Below are positions 19,692-29,220 of a stretch of 64,000 nucleotides of DNA, piece after piece. The stretch lies in contig CAVXCA010000099.1 in the NCBI GenBank assembly GCA_963759955.1, forward strand, positions 1 through 64,000, in the 5' to 3' direction. Made by a program: the position numbers and the translations under genes. The stretch comes from Roseiarcus sp963759955 (GTDB lineage: Bacteria; Pseudomonadota; Alphaproteobacteria; Rhizobiales; Beijerinckiaceae). Each line of letters opens with the position of its first letter. Within the stretch, counting starts at the first letter, position 1. The notes under the pieces are model-generated. The model made no database searches. It was not told the origin of the DNA and saw only the letters and a program-made list of their open reading frames with translations.

Positions 19692-20852
19692 CTATTCCGC
19701 GGCCCGATCGACGCGGGCGAGGCGCGCCTTGATCTGGCCGATGCGGCCGCGGCCGACCGGCACGCTGTAGCGCTCCCGCCCGGCAAGCTCGAGCACACCA
19801 CAGTCGCCGTTGAACTTGGCGCCTTCGACGCGGGCGATGGCGACGATATGACTGCGATGGACCCGCGCGAAGCGTTGCGGGTCGAGCCTCTGCTCGATCT
19901 CGCCGATCGACAACGGGCAGAACCAGGTCGTCGCGCCGTCGAAGACATGCGTGTAATGCGCGTCGGCGCGCACGGCGACGATCGCATCGACGGGAAAGTG
20001 CTGGGTCAGGCCGTTGCGCTCGACCGGAATGTGGCTCGCCGGCCGGCGCGGCGGCCCGCCGGCGCCGCCGAGCGGCGAAAACGTGCCGACCGCGGTCACG
20101 ACGGGTTCGCTCGGCGCGACGGGCGCGTCGACCGACGCTTCGCGCGGTGGCGCGGTCCGCTCGGGCACCAGCAGCAGCAGGAAGCCGCCCGAGACCAGGA
20201 ACGCGACGATGGCGACGATGACCGCGAGCAGATCGGGCGAAAGCGCCGGCGCGACGGCTGGGCCCGCGCTGAGCGGATAGAGCGAGAGCCCGCTCATCGC
20301 GGTGTAGTGCATGCCGGAAATGGCGACGCCCAACGCGTTCGCCGAAAACGGCAGCGAATGCGACGACCAGCCGAACGCGAGCCACAACGCCAATGCCGAC
20401 GCGGCGATCGCCACCGCGACGCTCGCCAGCACCAACGGCGTCGCATTGACCATTTCGGCGCAGGCGCGCAGCGTCTGCATGCCGACGTAATGCATCGCGA
20501 CGATGCCCAGCCCCATGAACACCGCCGAGGCGCCGAGGCGCGGCAGGGTCGGCGGGCCGGCGCTCGCGGCGAGCACCGCCGCGCCGACGACGATGACGCA
20601 GACGAGAAACGAAAGCAGCGTCGGCACGACGAGGTAGTCGATCGGGAACGGAACGCGTTCGGCGAGCATGCCGACGAAATGCATCGTCCAGACGCCGAGC
20701 GCGAGGCAGATCGCCGCGCCGGCGAGCAGAACGCGCCGCCGTGCGCCCTCGGCCTCGGCCACCTGAACGGCGAGGCTCAGGCCGACATACGACCCTTGGA
20801 TCGCCAAGGCCACCGACAGCGCGACCAGCCACGGCGAATATGACACGGGCAT
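19692..20852 (-). CDS. coxC: CoxC-like MHYT-LytTR membrane-bound regulator
   Basis: A 386-residue protein with about seven transmembrane helices forming an MHYT domain (repeated MHFVGML, MHYVGMQ and MHYTAMS motifs, whose Met and His residues have been proposed to bind metal and sense a gas). A C-terminal LytTR DNA-binding domain covers roughly residues 285-380 (VRADAHYTHVF, FARVHRSHIVAI). This is the build of CoxC and CoxH in Oligotropha, thought to sense CO or its metabolism. It is just upstream of coxM in the same direction, as in the reference cluster. An AGAGG site precedes ATG 20852. Confidence 0.88.
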   Translation of the reverse strand: MPVSYSPWLVALSVALAIQGSYVGLSLAVQVAEAEGARRRVLLAGAAICLALGVWTMHFVGMLAERVPFPIDYLVVPTLLSFLVCVIVVGAAVLAASAGPPTLPRLGASAVFMGLGIVAMHYVGMQTLRACAEMVNATPLVLASVAVAIAASALALWLAFGWSSHSLPFSANALGVAISGMHYTAMSGLSLYPLSAGPAVAPALSPDLLAVIVAIVAFLVSGGFLLLLVPERTAPPREASVDAPVAPSEPVVTAVGTFSPLGGAGGPPRRPASHIPVERNGLTQHFPVDAIVAVRADAHYTHVFDGATTWFCPLSIGEIEQRLDPQRFARVHRSHIVAIARVEGAKFNGDCGVLELAGRERYSVPVGRGRIGQIKARLARVDRAAE

Positions 20853-20979
20853 CGACTGCCTCTCTATGAGCGGCGACGCCGACGGCCGCTCCTCCCTGGC
20901 TTCGCAGTATAAAACAAAGCCTCGGTCCGGCCAAACGGTTCGCGCCCGACCTCCTGGGAAGCGAAGCGCCCCTTCGGCG

Positions 20980-22083
20980 TCAATCGATCTCGTGCGCGGG
21001 CGTGCGCTCCGGCGCGTCGGTCGGCGCGGCGCGCAGATATTGCGCCGGCCACGGCACGGCGCGCCCGAGTTCGCGCGCGGCGCGCAGCGGCCAATAGGGC
21101 TCGCGCAGCACCTCGCGCGCGAGCAGCACGAGATCGGCCTGGCCGGTGCCGATGATCTGATCCGCCTGCGCTGGCGCCGTGATCATCCCGACCGCCGCGG
21201 TGGCGATGTCCGCCTCGCGCTTGATCCGTTGCGCAAACGGGACCTGGTAGCCGGGTCCGACGGGAACCACCGCCTTCTCGACGTTGCCGCCCGACGAGCA
21301 ATCGATCACGTCGACGCCGAGGCTCTTCAGACGGCGCGCGAGCTCGACCGACTGGTCGACGTCCCAGCCGCCCTCCGTCCAATCGGTCGCCGAGATGCGC
21401 ACGAACAGCGGGCACTTCTCGGACAGAACCCGACGCACCGCCGCCACGCACTCGCACAGGAAGCGCGTGCGATTGTCGAACGAGCCGCCGTAGGCGTCGG
21501 CGCGGCGATTGCTCAGCGGCGAAAGAAACTGGTGCGCGAGGTAGCCGTGCGCGGCGTGAATTTCGATCGCCCGGAACCCCGCGGCGTAGGCGCGCAGCGC
21601 CGCGGTCGCGAACGCCTGCTGCAACGCCTCGATGCGATCGAGGCCCAGTTCGTCCGGCGTCGCGTAGCCGTCGCCGAACGCGATCGCGCTTGGCCCGACC
21701 GGACGCCAGCCGCCGCTCGCCTCGGGTACGGTGCCGCGCCCTGACCAAGGCCGATAGACGCTCGCCTTTCGCCCGGCGTGGGCGAGCTGAATCCCGGCGA
21801 TCGCGCCCTGCCCGTCGAGGAAGCGCGCGATGCGCTCCAGCGGCTCGAAGTGCTTTTCGCTCCAGACGCCGACATCCTGCGGCGAGATCCGCCCCTCCGG
21901 CGCGACCGCCGCCGCTTCCGTGAACACCAGCGCCGCGCCGCCGACCGCGCGCGCCGCCAGATGGGCGAAATGCCAATCGTTGGCGTAGCCGTCGACGCAG
22001 GAATACTGGCACATCGGCGAAACGCCGATACGATTGGCGAGCGCGACTTCGCGCAGCCGAAGTTCGCTGAACAAGTGCGGCAT
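20980..22083 (-). CDS. NADH:flavin oxidoreductase, old yellow enzyme family (NamA/YqjM-like)
   Basis: A 367-residue FMN enzyme of the old yellow enzyme family, YqjM/NamA class, which reduces activated C=C bonds with NADPH. Class marks are VSPMCQYSC near residue 25 (with the regulating Cys), the HAGRKAS motif, EIHAAHGYLAHQFLSP with the substrate-binding His pair, and the phosphate-binding end LVLLAREVLREPYWP. ATG 22083 gives the usual start MPHLFSELRL; the frame is open to 22149. It is upstream of coxC on the same strand with a 127-base gap; a shared transcript is possible but not shown. Confidence 0.9.
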   Translation of the reverse strand: MPHLFSELRLREVALANRIGVSPMCQYSCVDGYANDWHFAHLAARAVGGAALVFTEAAAVAPEGRISPQDVGVWSEKHFEPLERIARFLDGQGAIAGIQLAHAGRKASVYRPWSGRGTVPEASGGWRPVGPSAIAFGDGYATPDELGLDRIEALQQAFATAALRAYAAGFRAIEIHAAHGYLAHQFLSPLSNRRADAYGGSFDNRTRFLCECVAAVRRVLSEKCPLFVRISATDWTEGGWDVDQSVELARRLKSLGVDVIDCSSGGNVEKAVVPVGPGYQVPFAQRIKREADIATAAVGMITAPAQADQIIGTGQADLVLLAREVLREPYWPLRAARELGRAVPWPAQYLRAAPTDAPERTPAHEID

Positions 22084-22341
22084 GGGGCGGCAGTCCTGGC
22101 GTGGAGGAACGTGAACGCAATAGTGGTCACGGCTTCTCCCACGCTGCAAGGGGGCAAGCGCGCCGAGGGTTCACGCCGCCACGGCGCGTCGGGCGCGCAG
22201 CCTCGCAAGACGGATAAGTGATTTGCTTCAATCGGCGCGTTCGGCCATCTTCTCGTTCCTACACGGCCGACGCACAGGATAAAGCGATCGGGATCGGCTG
22301 CTTCCGCCGCGCCTGTAAATCCAAGCTGAAGGCGTTGTCGC

Positions 22342-23343
22342 ATGAGCATGCCCACTGCCTGTCTGGGCCTGACCGGCCTCACCGTTTCGCGCCTCGCGCT
22401 CGCCACCATGACGTTCGGCTTCCAGACGGAGGAAGACGTCGCGCGCCAGATCCTGGCCAAGGCGGCGTCGGCGGGGGTCACGTTCCTCGACACCGCCGAC
22501 GTCTATCCGGTCGGCGGAGGCCTGCCCACGGTCGGGCGCACCGAGGAAATCGTCGGGCGCTGGCTCAAGGGTCAACGCGGGTCCTACATCCTGGCGACGA
22601 AGGGGGTCGGCAAAATGGGGCCGAATCCTTGGGACCAGGGCGCCTCGCGCAAGCATCTCATTGACGCCGTCGACGCTTCGTTGCGTCGTTTGCAGACCGA
22701 CTACGTCGACCTTTACCAACTCCATTCCGACGACCGGACGACGCCGCTCGACGAAACGCTGGAGGCGCTGGACGTCATCGTGAAGTCCGGCAGGGCGCGC
22801 TACGTCGGCGTCTCCAATTTTCTCGCCTATCGGATCGCGACGGCGCTCGGCCGCGCCGATCTCAAGGGCTGGGCCCGCCCGGTCTCAATCCAGCCGCGTT
22901 ACAGTTTGCTGTTCCGCGAAATCGAACGCGAATTGCTGCCCCTCGCCGCGGAAGAGGGTCTGGGCGTGATCCCCTACAACCCGCTGGCCGGAGGCATGCT
23001 GAGCGGCAAGCACAGGCTCGACGCCGCGCCGACGCCGGGCACGCGCTTCACCTTGGGATCGGTCGCCGATCTCTATCAGAACCGCTATTGGCACGAGCGC
23101 GTGTTCGCGACCGTCGCGAGTTTGCAACGCCTCGCCCTCGAAGCGGGAACGCCGCTGACGACGCTGTCGATCGCCTGGACGCTCGCCAACCCCGCGATAA
23201 CCGCGCCGCTTCTGGGGGCGAGCCGCCCCGAGCAATTGGACGACACCTTGGCGGCGACCGCCTACAAGCTCGATCCGGACCTCAAGCAGAAGTTGGACGA
23301 ACTCACGGCGGAATATCGCCGCGGCGACGACGACCCGCGCTAA
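22342..23343 (+). CDS. Aldo/keto reductase
   Basis: A 333-residue NADPH-dependent aldo/keto reductase of the TIM-barrel family. The catalytic tetrad is visible: Asp and Tyr in DTADVYPVGGG, Lys in LATKGVG and His in YQLHSDDRTTP. The C-terminal cofactor block is LLGASRPEQLDDTLAA. The natural substrate is unknown. A GAAGG precedes ATG 22342. It is divergent from the old yellow enzyme gene across 258 bases and convergent with the MFS gene. Confidence 0.92.
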   Translation: MSMPTACLGLTGLTVSRLALATMTFGFQTEEDVARQILAKAASAGVTFLDTADVYPVGGGLPTVGRTEEIVGRWLKGQRGSYILATKGVGKMGPNPWDQGASRKHLIDAVDASLRRLQTDYVDLYQLHSDDRTTPLDETLEALDVIVKSGRARYVGVSNFLAYRIATALGRADLKGWARPVSIQPRYSLLFREIERELLPLAAEEGLGVIPYNPLAGGMLSGKHRLDAAPTPGTRFTLGSVADLYQNRYWHERVFATVASLQRLALEAGTPLTTLSIAWTLANPAITAPLLGASRPEQLDDTLAATAYKLDPDLKQKLDELTAEYRRGDDDPR

Positions 23344-23366
23344 CTCCGGCGCCAAGTCTCTGAACC

Positions 23367-24626
23367 TCATGCGGAGGCGCTCTTCGGGGTGGCCGCGGGT
23401 TTGGGAAGGGGCGACCGCATCCACGCTCGTCCGATCGCGAGCTGAACGATCACCGCCAAGACGCCGTTGAGGAGCAGCGCGTGCCTCACGCCGAGCGTCT
23501 CCGTCGAGAGCCCCGTCAACAAGGCGCCGAGCGGAATGCCGCCGCGCGTCGCCAGCATGAACAGGCTCACCGTCCGCCCGAGCAGGCGCGGACTCGCGGT
23601 GGCCTGGAGCAGCGAATTGGCCGAAGTGTTGCTGACGGTCATTGCCGCGCCCGCGAGCGCCATCAGCACGGGCACGCCCCAGAACCACGGCGCGAGCGCG
23701 ACCAACGCGACCGTCAGGCCGTAGAAGACCGCGAAACGCGAACTCCATCGACGCCGATCCTGCTCGGGAGAAATCGCGAGCAGGCCGGTCGCGCCGACAA
23801 GGCCGCCGACGCCGAACGCCGCGACCGCCGCGCTGAATTCGCCGGCGTCGCCGTGAAACGCCGCGCTGACGAGGACGGGCGCGAATACGATCAGCGGGCC
23901 GCAGAGCACGCTGGTCGCGAACACGGTCAGCAGAGCGCCGCGCAGGTGCGGCGCGCGGGCGATCTCCGAGAGACCCGAAAGCAGCAGGCCGGCGTCGAAC
24001 GAGTCGTCGGCGGGAGGCCGCGCGGCCCGGCGCGGCAGAATCCACAGCGCGACGCCAATGAACGGAATGTAAGAGGCCGCGTTGAGCGCGAAGCACGCGA
24101 CGGTGCCGACGCTCGCCATCAGCACGCCGGCGATCGCCGGTCCGAGGATGCGCGAAAGATTGAACTGCGTCGAATTGAGCGCGAGGCCACGCGCGATCTG
24201 GTCGCGCCGGACGATCGAGGGCACGATCGACTGAAACGACGGCATCGACAGCGCGTCGGTGACGCCGACGACGAGAGAAAGCGCGATGATCAGGAACGGT
24301 CCGACCGAGCCATAGACCAGCAGCACGGCGATCAGCGTCGGGCACAGCATCTGGATCGACTGAAAGAGCGTGATGACGCGGCGTCGATCGGCGCGATCGG
24401 CGAGCACGCCGCCGACCAGCGTCAACAGCCACACCGGCGCGTTCATCACGAACGAGTCGAGCCCGATCAGGAACGGCGACGCCCCGAGGCTGATGAGAAG
24501 CCAGGGTTCGGCGACCCCCTGGGCCCAGGTGCCGATGTTGGACAGCAAAGTCGACAGCCAATATGTGCCGAAGCGGCGCGTGCCGAGGAGACGCAAGGAT
24601 TCGCCAAGCTCGTGCGCCGCTTTCAT
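23367..24626 (-). CDS. MFS transporter (EntS/MFS_3-like exporter)
   Basis: A 419-residue major facilitator of the EntS-like MFS_3 group, many members of which export siderophores, drugs or lipophilic compounds. About twelve hydrophobic helices are seen, with the loop 2-3 motif GGVLADRADRRRV near residue 70 and the LNSTQFNLSRILGPAIAGVL stretch in helix 5. ATG 24626 (MKAAHELGESLRLLG) is preferred to 24674. The substrate is not known. It is convergent with the aldo/keto reductase gene and divergent from the SDR gene. Confidence 0.9.
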   Translation of the reverse strand: MKAAHELGESLRLLGTRRFGTYWLSTLLSNIGTWAQGVAEPWLLISLGASPFLIGLDSFVMNAPVWLLTLVGGVLADRADRRRVITLFQSIQMLCPTLIAVLLVYGSVGPFLIIALSLVVGVTDALSMPSFQSIVPSIVRRDQIARGLALNSTQFNLSRILGPAIAGVLMASVGTVACFALNAASYIPFIGVALWILPRRAARPPADDSFDAGLLLSGLSEIARAPHLRGALLTVFATSVLCGPLIVFAPVLVSAAFHGDAGEFSAAVAAFGVGGLVGATGLLAISPEQDRRRWSSRFAVFYGLTVALVALAPWFWGVPVLMALAGAAMTVSNTSANSLLQATASPRLLGRTVSLFMLATRGGIPLGALLTGLSTETLGVRHALLLNGVLAVIVQLAIGRAWMRSPLPKPAATPKSASA

Positions 24627-24866
24627 CGCCTGACGCCCCCGCTCTGCTGCGCCCGCCGTCGGGCGCCCGCCCACGCGCGCTCGTCATGCGCCTTGCGACA
24701 GCGCCCGCCAAGGGCGGAGTTGCGCGCGGCCCGCGCGTCGTGGCGATGCGAACTCGCTTGAATCGCCCGCCGCTGTCGATAGGCTGGCCGATCTGCATCT
24801 TGGCGCATTCGAGCCGATCGGCAAATGCGGACGCACGCCGCCGGCCAAGGCTTGAAGGAGGGACCC

Positions 24867-25688
24867 ATGGACCTTTCTCTTCACGACAGAATCGCGCTCG
24901 TCACCGGCGGCGGCCGCGGGCTCGGCCGCTCGATGGCTCTGGGGCTGGCGCGAGCGGGCGCGCGGGTCGTCGTCGCCGCGGCGCGCGAGCGCGCGGAGAT
25001 CGAGCGCGTCGCCTCAGAAGCGCCGAAGGACAGGGTCGCCGCCTTCGTCGCCGACGTGACGAAAGAGGATGATTGCGCTCGCCTCGTCGATTGGACGCTC
25101 GAGCGCTTCGGCAAGCTCGACGTGCTGATCAACAACGCCGGGCGCGGCATGAAATACGTCAGCGAGAGCTTCCTCACCCAACCGACGCGGTTCTGGGAAA
25201 CCGATCCGAAGACCTGGCGCATGGTGATCGACGCCAACGTCAACGGGCCGTTCCTGATGGCGCGCGCCGCCGCGCCGCACATGCTGAAGTCCGGATGGGG
25301 CCGTATCGTCAACACCTCGATGTCTTATGCGACCATGCGCAGAAGGGGCTTTTCTCCCTACGGCCCGTCGAAAGCGGCGTTGGAGTCCGAGACGCAGATC
25401 TGGGCGCAGGACTTGGAGGGCACGGGGGTCACCGTGAATGCGGTGCTGCCCGGCGGCGCGACGCTCACCGGCATGATCCCGAAGTCCTTTCCCGAGGCGG
25501 AACGCAGCCGCCTGCTCGATCCCGACATCGTCGTTCCGATCGTGGTGTGGCTGGCGAGCGAGTCCTCGGCGGGCGTGACCGGCAAGCGCTTCGACGCATC
25601 CAAGTGGCGCTCGGACCTCTCCCCCGACGAAGCCGCCAGGCTCTGCGCCGAGCCCGCCGGCGTCTATGGAGCGGGCAAATCGGGGTGA
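24867..25688 (+). CDS. SDR family NAD(P)-dependent oxidoreductase
   Basis: A 273-residue classical short-chain dehydrogenase/reductase. The cofactor motif is TGGGRGLG near residue 14, with NNAG at about residue 90, the catalytic Ser in NTSMSYA and YxxxK as YGPSK. A GAAGGAGG site sits just before ATG 24867. The C-terminus (WRSDLSPDEAARLCAEPAGVYGAGKSG) is somewhat longer than the core fold. The substrate is unknown. It is convergent with the glutamate dehydrogenase gene. Confidence 0.92.
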   Translation: MDLSLHDRIALVTGGGRGLGRSMALGLARAGARVVVAAARERAEIERVASEAPKDRVAAFVADVTKEDDCARLVDWTLERFGKLDVLINNAGRGMKYVSESFLTQPTRFWETDPKTWRMVIDANVNGPFLMARAAAPHMLKSGWGRIVNTSMSYATMRRRGFSPYGPSKAALESETQIWAQDLEGTGVTVNAVLPGGATLTGMIPKSFPEAERSRLLDPDIVVPIVVWLASESSAGVTGKRFDASKWRSDLSPDEAARLCAEPAGVYGAGKSG

Positions 25689-25755
25689 GCGATAAACGCT
25701 TGCCGAACGAAACGCGCCGTTCTCCTCGCTCAGGCCCCGCGCCAGGCGTTCGGCC

Positions 25756-27015
25756 TTACGGGAACAGACCTCGCGCCAGCTTGGCCTTGCGCACCCGTTC
25801 GACGCCGATCGCCTGCGCCGCGGTGCGGTTGGCGATTCCGTCGCGACGGGCGCGTTCGACGACCTGGTTCCAGGAGCGGTCGAGCGCGCGCTCCAGGCGC
25901 TCCATCACTTCGTCCTTCGACCAGAAATATTGCTGCAGGTCCTGCACCCATTCGAAATAGCTGACGATCACGCCGCCGGCGTTGCACAGGATGTCGGGGA
26001 TGACGAAGACTTCGTCGTTGCGCTCGGCGAGCACGCGGTCGGCCTCCGGCGTCGTCGGGCCATTGGCGCCCTCGGCGATGATGCGGCATTTGAGGCCGCG
26101 CGCGATTTCGTCGTCGATCACCCGCTCGATCGCACAAGGCGCGAGCACGTCGCACGGCTGAGTGAGCAGCGCCCGGGCGTCGATCATCGCCTGATCGGCG
26201 AAACCCTTCAGCGCGCCGTGGCGCGCCGCGTAATCGGCCGCCGCGCGGACGTCGAAGCCCTTGGGGTCGTGAAGGGCGACGGTGTGGTCGCTGATCCCGA
26301 CGACTTTGACGTCGCGATGGGCGAGCGCGAGCGCCGCATGCGAACCGACGTTACCGAACCCTTGGACGATCGCTGTCGCTCCGCTGGGATTGACGCCGAG
26401 CCGCTCCATCGCGCGGAAGGACAGGAACGCGACGCCGTGGCCGGTCGCTTCGCGCCGCCCCAGCGTGCCGCCCGAACCCACCGGCTTGCCGGTGACGATC
26501 TCGGGCACGGTGATGCCCTGATACATGGAATAAGTGTCCATGAACCAGGCCATCACCTGCTCGTTGGTGCCCATGTCCGGCGCCATCACGTCGACGCGCG
26601 GGCCGACGAAAGGGATCATCTCCTGCATGTAGCGTCGCGACAGATTTTCCAGTTCGCGAAGCGAAAGCGTGCCCGGATCGACCGCGACGCCGCCCTTGCC
26701 GCCGCCGTAGGGCAGATCGGCGAGCGCGCATTTCCAGCTCATCCAGATCGCCAGCGCCGCGATCTCGCCAATGTCGACATTGGCCGCGAAGCGCGTGCCG
26801 CCTTTGGCGGGGCCGAGCGTCAAATGGTGCTGCACCCGAAATCCGTCGAAAACCGCAGTGCGGCCGTCGTCCATATGGATGGGACAGGAGACCACGATTG
26901 CGCGCTTGGGCAGCAAGAGGCGGTCGCGCTCGTCGAGCGGGATGTCGAGATGATCGGCGATGATGTGAAACTGGTCGCGCGCCATCTCGAAGACGGGTCC
27001 GGCATATAACGTCAT
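25756..27015 (-). CDS. gdhA: Glutamate dehydrogenase (Glu/Leu/Phe/Val family)
   Basis: A 419-residue hexameric-type glutamate dehydrogenase, reversibly turning 2-oxoglutarate and ammonium into glutamate. The substrate-binding and catalytic region is GPAKGGTRF and LPYGGGKGGVAVDP, with the catalytic Asp in VDVMAPDMGT. The Rossmann motif is VQGFGNVGSHAA, and the late block AEGANGPTTPEAD is typical. Cofactor choice (NAD or NADP) cannot be decided safely. It lies alone between the SDR gene and an unknown gene. The symbol is given by family. Confidence 0.93.
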   Translation of the reverse strand: MTLYAGPVFEMARDQFHIIADHLDIPLDERDRLLLPKRAIVVSCPIHMDDGRTAVFDGFRVQHHLTLGPAKGGTRFAANVDIGEIAALAIWMSWKCALADLPYGGGKGGVAVDPGTLSLRELENLSRRYMQEMIPFVGPRVDVMAPDMGTNEQVMAWFMDTYSMYQGITVPEIVTGKPVGSGGTLGRREATGHGVAFLSFRAMERLGVNPSGATAIVQGFGNVGSHAALALAHRDVKVVGISDHTVALHDPKGFDVRAAADYAARHGALKGFADQAMIDARALLTQPCDVLAPCAIERVIDDEIARGLKCRIIAEGANGPTTPEADRVLAERNDEVFVIPDILCNAGGVIVSYFEWVQDLQQYFWSKDEVMERLERALDRSWNQVVERARRDGIANRTAAQAIGVERVRKAKLARGLFP

Positions 27016-27066
27016 CGCAGCGTTTCCTCCCCCTTTGTCGCCTCGCGCCGGCGCGCGAGAGTGCCT

Positions 27067-27660
27067 TCAACCGCTGAATTGGCTCGTGCGCTCCAGCGAG
27101 ACGAAGGTCAGATCCGTGAGCAAGGCGAGCATGAAAATCTGAAACGGCGTGTCGAATTCGCTGGGAAGGTCGACGTGAAGCCGAGTGGTGAATAATTTCC
27201 TCTGTCCGACCGAGCCGAGCGCTTCGACCCGGCCTTGGGAATAGAGGTCGTAGAGGCGGGAAAAGGCGGAGCGCCGGCGCAGTTCGAAGGCCTCCTCGCC
27301 GCGCGCGATGCGCCAGCCGGCCACTCCTTTGCTCTCGGCCTGCGCGAGGACGGCGCCGTCCGCGTCCTTCAGCACGACCGGATTCGCCGGCGGCTTTTCG
27401 CCACCAGAGAGTTTGCGGAGCGCCGCCTGATAGAGAACCTCGTCTTGCCGTTTGCGCTCCCGCGCGGCGGCGAACGCCTGCCCGCGCACGTCCAGCGTCG
27501 CGCTCTCCGACTTGATGTCGTAGACGAGCGCGCCGATCGCCGCGTCCGCTTCGTAGACGGCGTAGCGCACGTCGCGGCTGAAGCGGTTCGTGGCGTCGCG
27601 TTTGGCAGGGCGGGCTTCCAGCATCGTCGAACTCGTTGAATCGAGACGGCCCGCGACCAT
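27067..27660 (-). CDS. Unknown protein, 197 residues
   Basis: I do not recognise this product. It is soluble-looking, mixed alpha/beta, with no signal peptide and a mildly hydrophobic end (FQIFMLALLTDLTFVSLE). Notable parts are YAVYEADAAIGALVYDIKSESATLDVRGQ and KDADGAVLAQAESKGVAGWRIARG, which look like beta-strand pairs such as in LURP-one/tubby-like folds, but this is a weak impression. ATG 27660 or ATG 27624 can start it; neither has a strong ribosome site. Codon use is like its neighbours. It follows gdhA upstream on the same strand, 51 bases away. Confidence 0.6.
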   Translation of the reverse strand: MVAGRLDSTSSTMLEARPAKRDATNRFSRDVRYAVYEADAAIGALVYDIKSESATLDVRGQAFAAARERKRQDEVLYQAALRKLSGGEKPPANPVVLKDADGAVLAQAESKGVAGWRIARGEEAFELRRRSAFSRLYDLYSQGRVEALGSVGQRKLFTTRLHVDLPSEFDTPFQIFMLALLTDLTFVSLERTSQFSG

Positions 27661-27965
27661 AGCCGGGCGCCGACGAATTGGCCATCGGCGAGTGGCGAAA
27701 GGCTGTATTCCACACGGACGCCGTGTTCAGTAGGCTCTTACGTCGGCCGCGACGATCTTGTTCCAGCCGGTCGGCGTCCATTTGAACGGCGCCGAGGAAA
27801 CCGGGCGTTGCGCCCCAGCCAAACCGCGGCGATCCCCTCCCGTCCCGCGCCATCGCGACGGCGAGATCGCAGACCTCGAAGAATTATGAGGAAACGCTTT
27901 TGAATGCCGCGGAGTTGCGCTAAGGGCGGCGAAGCGAATTTCCTCCCACAACGAAAGCGCCCGGC
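27661..27965. other. Non-coding stretch with a possible transposase relic
   Basis: This 305-base gap separates the unknown gene from the first Nramp-like gene. On the minus strand, bases 27727-27795 read SAPFKWTPTGWNKIVAADV followed by RAY and a stop, which loosely resembles the IS630 transposase tail (APFTWTADPNKIIAAV). It may be a worn remnant of an insertion sequence. No promoter, RNA or hairpin stands out otherwise. Confidence 0.3.
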
Positions 27966-29207
27966 ATGGCGTCAGGTTCCGCGGTTCTTCCCCTCGCCGG
28001 TTGGCGGCGCTTCCTCCTCGTCGCCGGTCCGGGTCTGGTGGTGATGCTCGCCGACACCGACGCCGGCAGCGTCATCACCGCGGCGCAGAGCGGCGCGCAG
28101 TGGGGCTACCGGCTGCTGGCGCTGCAGTTCCTGCTCATCCCGATCCTCTACATCGTCCAGGAACTGACGGTGCGGCTCGGTGTGGTGACCGGCAAGGGCC
28201 ACGCCGAGCTCATTTCGCTGCATTTCGGGCGCTACTGGGCGTGGTTTTCGGTGGCGACGCTGATCGTGTCCTGCATCGGCGCGCTGCTCAGCGAACTCTC
28301 GGGGATCGCGGGCGTCGGCGCCCTGATGGGCGTCCCCGTCCCCCTCACCCTGGCGCTGGTGGTGAGCGCGCTGCTGATCATGGCGTTCACCCATAGCTAC
28401 CTCACCGTAGAGCGCGTCGCCATCGTGGTCGGCGGCTTCGAGCTGGTGTTCCTGTTGGTGGCGTGGATGGCGCACCCGAGCCCCGGCGAAATCGCCTCCG
28501 GCGCACTGTCGGTCCCGCTCAGCGACCCGAAATACCTCTATCTCGCCTCCGCCAACATCGGCGCCGTCATCATGCCGTGGATGGTGTTCTTTCAGCAGTC
28601 ATCGATTGTGGAAAAGAAGCTGACGAAGGACGATCTCGGCGCTGCGCGGCTCGACACCGCCAGCGGCGCGGTGCTGACCCAGCTCATCATGGCGGCGGTC
28701 CTCGTCGCCGTCGCGGCGACCCTCGGCAAAGCGGGCGGCGATCACGCGCTCGACACGGTTCAAGAAATCAGCCAGGCGATCACACCCTTTTTGGGCAAGG
28801 TCGGCGGCGACATTCTGTTCGCACTGGGGATGAGCGGCGCGGCGCTGGTCGCCACCATCGTCGTCACCCTGACCGCGGCGCGCACGCTCGCCGAGGTCGT
28901 CGGGGTCAATCACAGTCTCGATCACGAACCCGCCGACGCGCCGTGGTTCTACGGCGCCTACGCCGCCGCGCTCATCATCGGCGCGGTCATCGTCGCCTCG
29001 GGCGTCAATCTCGTGGCGCTGAGCGTCGGCGTGCAGGTGATGAACGCCCTGCTGCTGCCGATCGTGCTGACGTTCCTCTTCCTTTTGGCCCGGCGACTGC
29101 CCAAGCCGTTCAAGGTGCGCGGGACCTATGCCTGGATCGCCGGCGCCCTCATCGCGGCGACCACCCTGTTTGGCGTCTATTCCGGCATTGCAGGCCTTTG
29201 GGGATAG
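27966..29207 (+). CDS. Nramp-like divalent cation transporter, divergent motif
   Basis: A 413-residue inner-membrane protein of the Nramp (SLC11) family with about eleven helices. In classical Mn/Fe transporters helix 1 carries DPGN and helix 6 MPH. Here helix 1 reads LADTDAGSVITAA and helix 6 reads VIMPWMVFFQQS, so the metal site differs. Divergent Nramp relatives include magnesium transporters (NRMT type), so the substrate may be Mg2+ or another hard cation rather than Mn2+; this is inference. Start ATG 27966. A second relative is at 36705-38357. Confidence 0.85.
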   Translation: MASGSAVLPLAGWRRFLLVAGPGLVVMLADTDAGSVITAAQSGAQWGYRLLALQFLLIPILYIVQELTVRLGVVTGKGHAELISLHFGRYWAWFSVATLIVSCIGALLSELSGIAGVGALMGVPVPLTLALVVSALLIMAFTHSYLTVERVAIVVGGFELVFLLVAWMAHPSPGEIASGALSVPLSDPKYLYLASANIGAVIMPWMVFFQQSSIVEKKLTKDDLGAARLDTASGAVLTQLIMAAVLVAVAATLGKAGGDHALDTVQEISQAITPFLGKVGGDILFALGMSGAALVATIVVTLTAARTLAEVVGVNHSLDHEPADAPWFYGAYAAALIIGAVIVASGVNLVALSVGVQVMNALLLPIVLTFLFLLARRLPKPFKVRGTYAWIAGALIAATTLFGVYSGIAGLWG

Positions 29208-29220
29208 GGCAAGCCGACGG

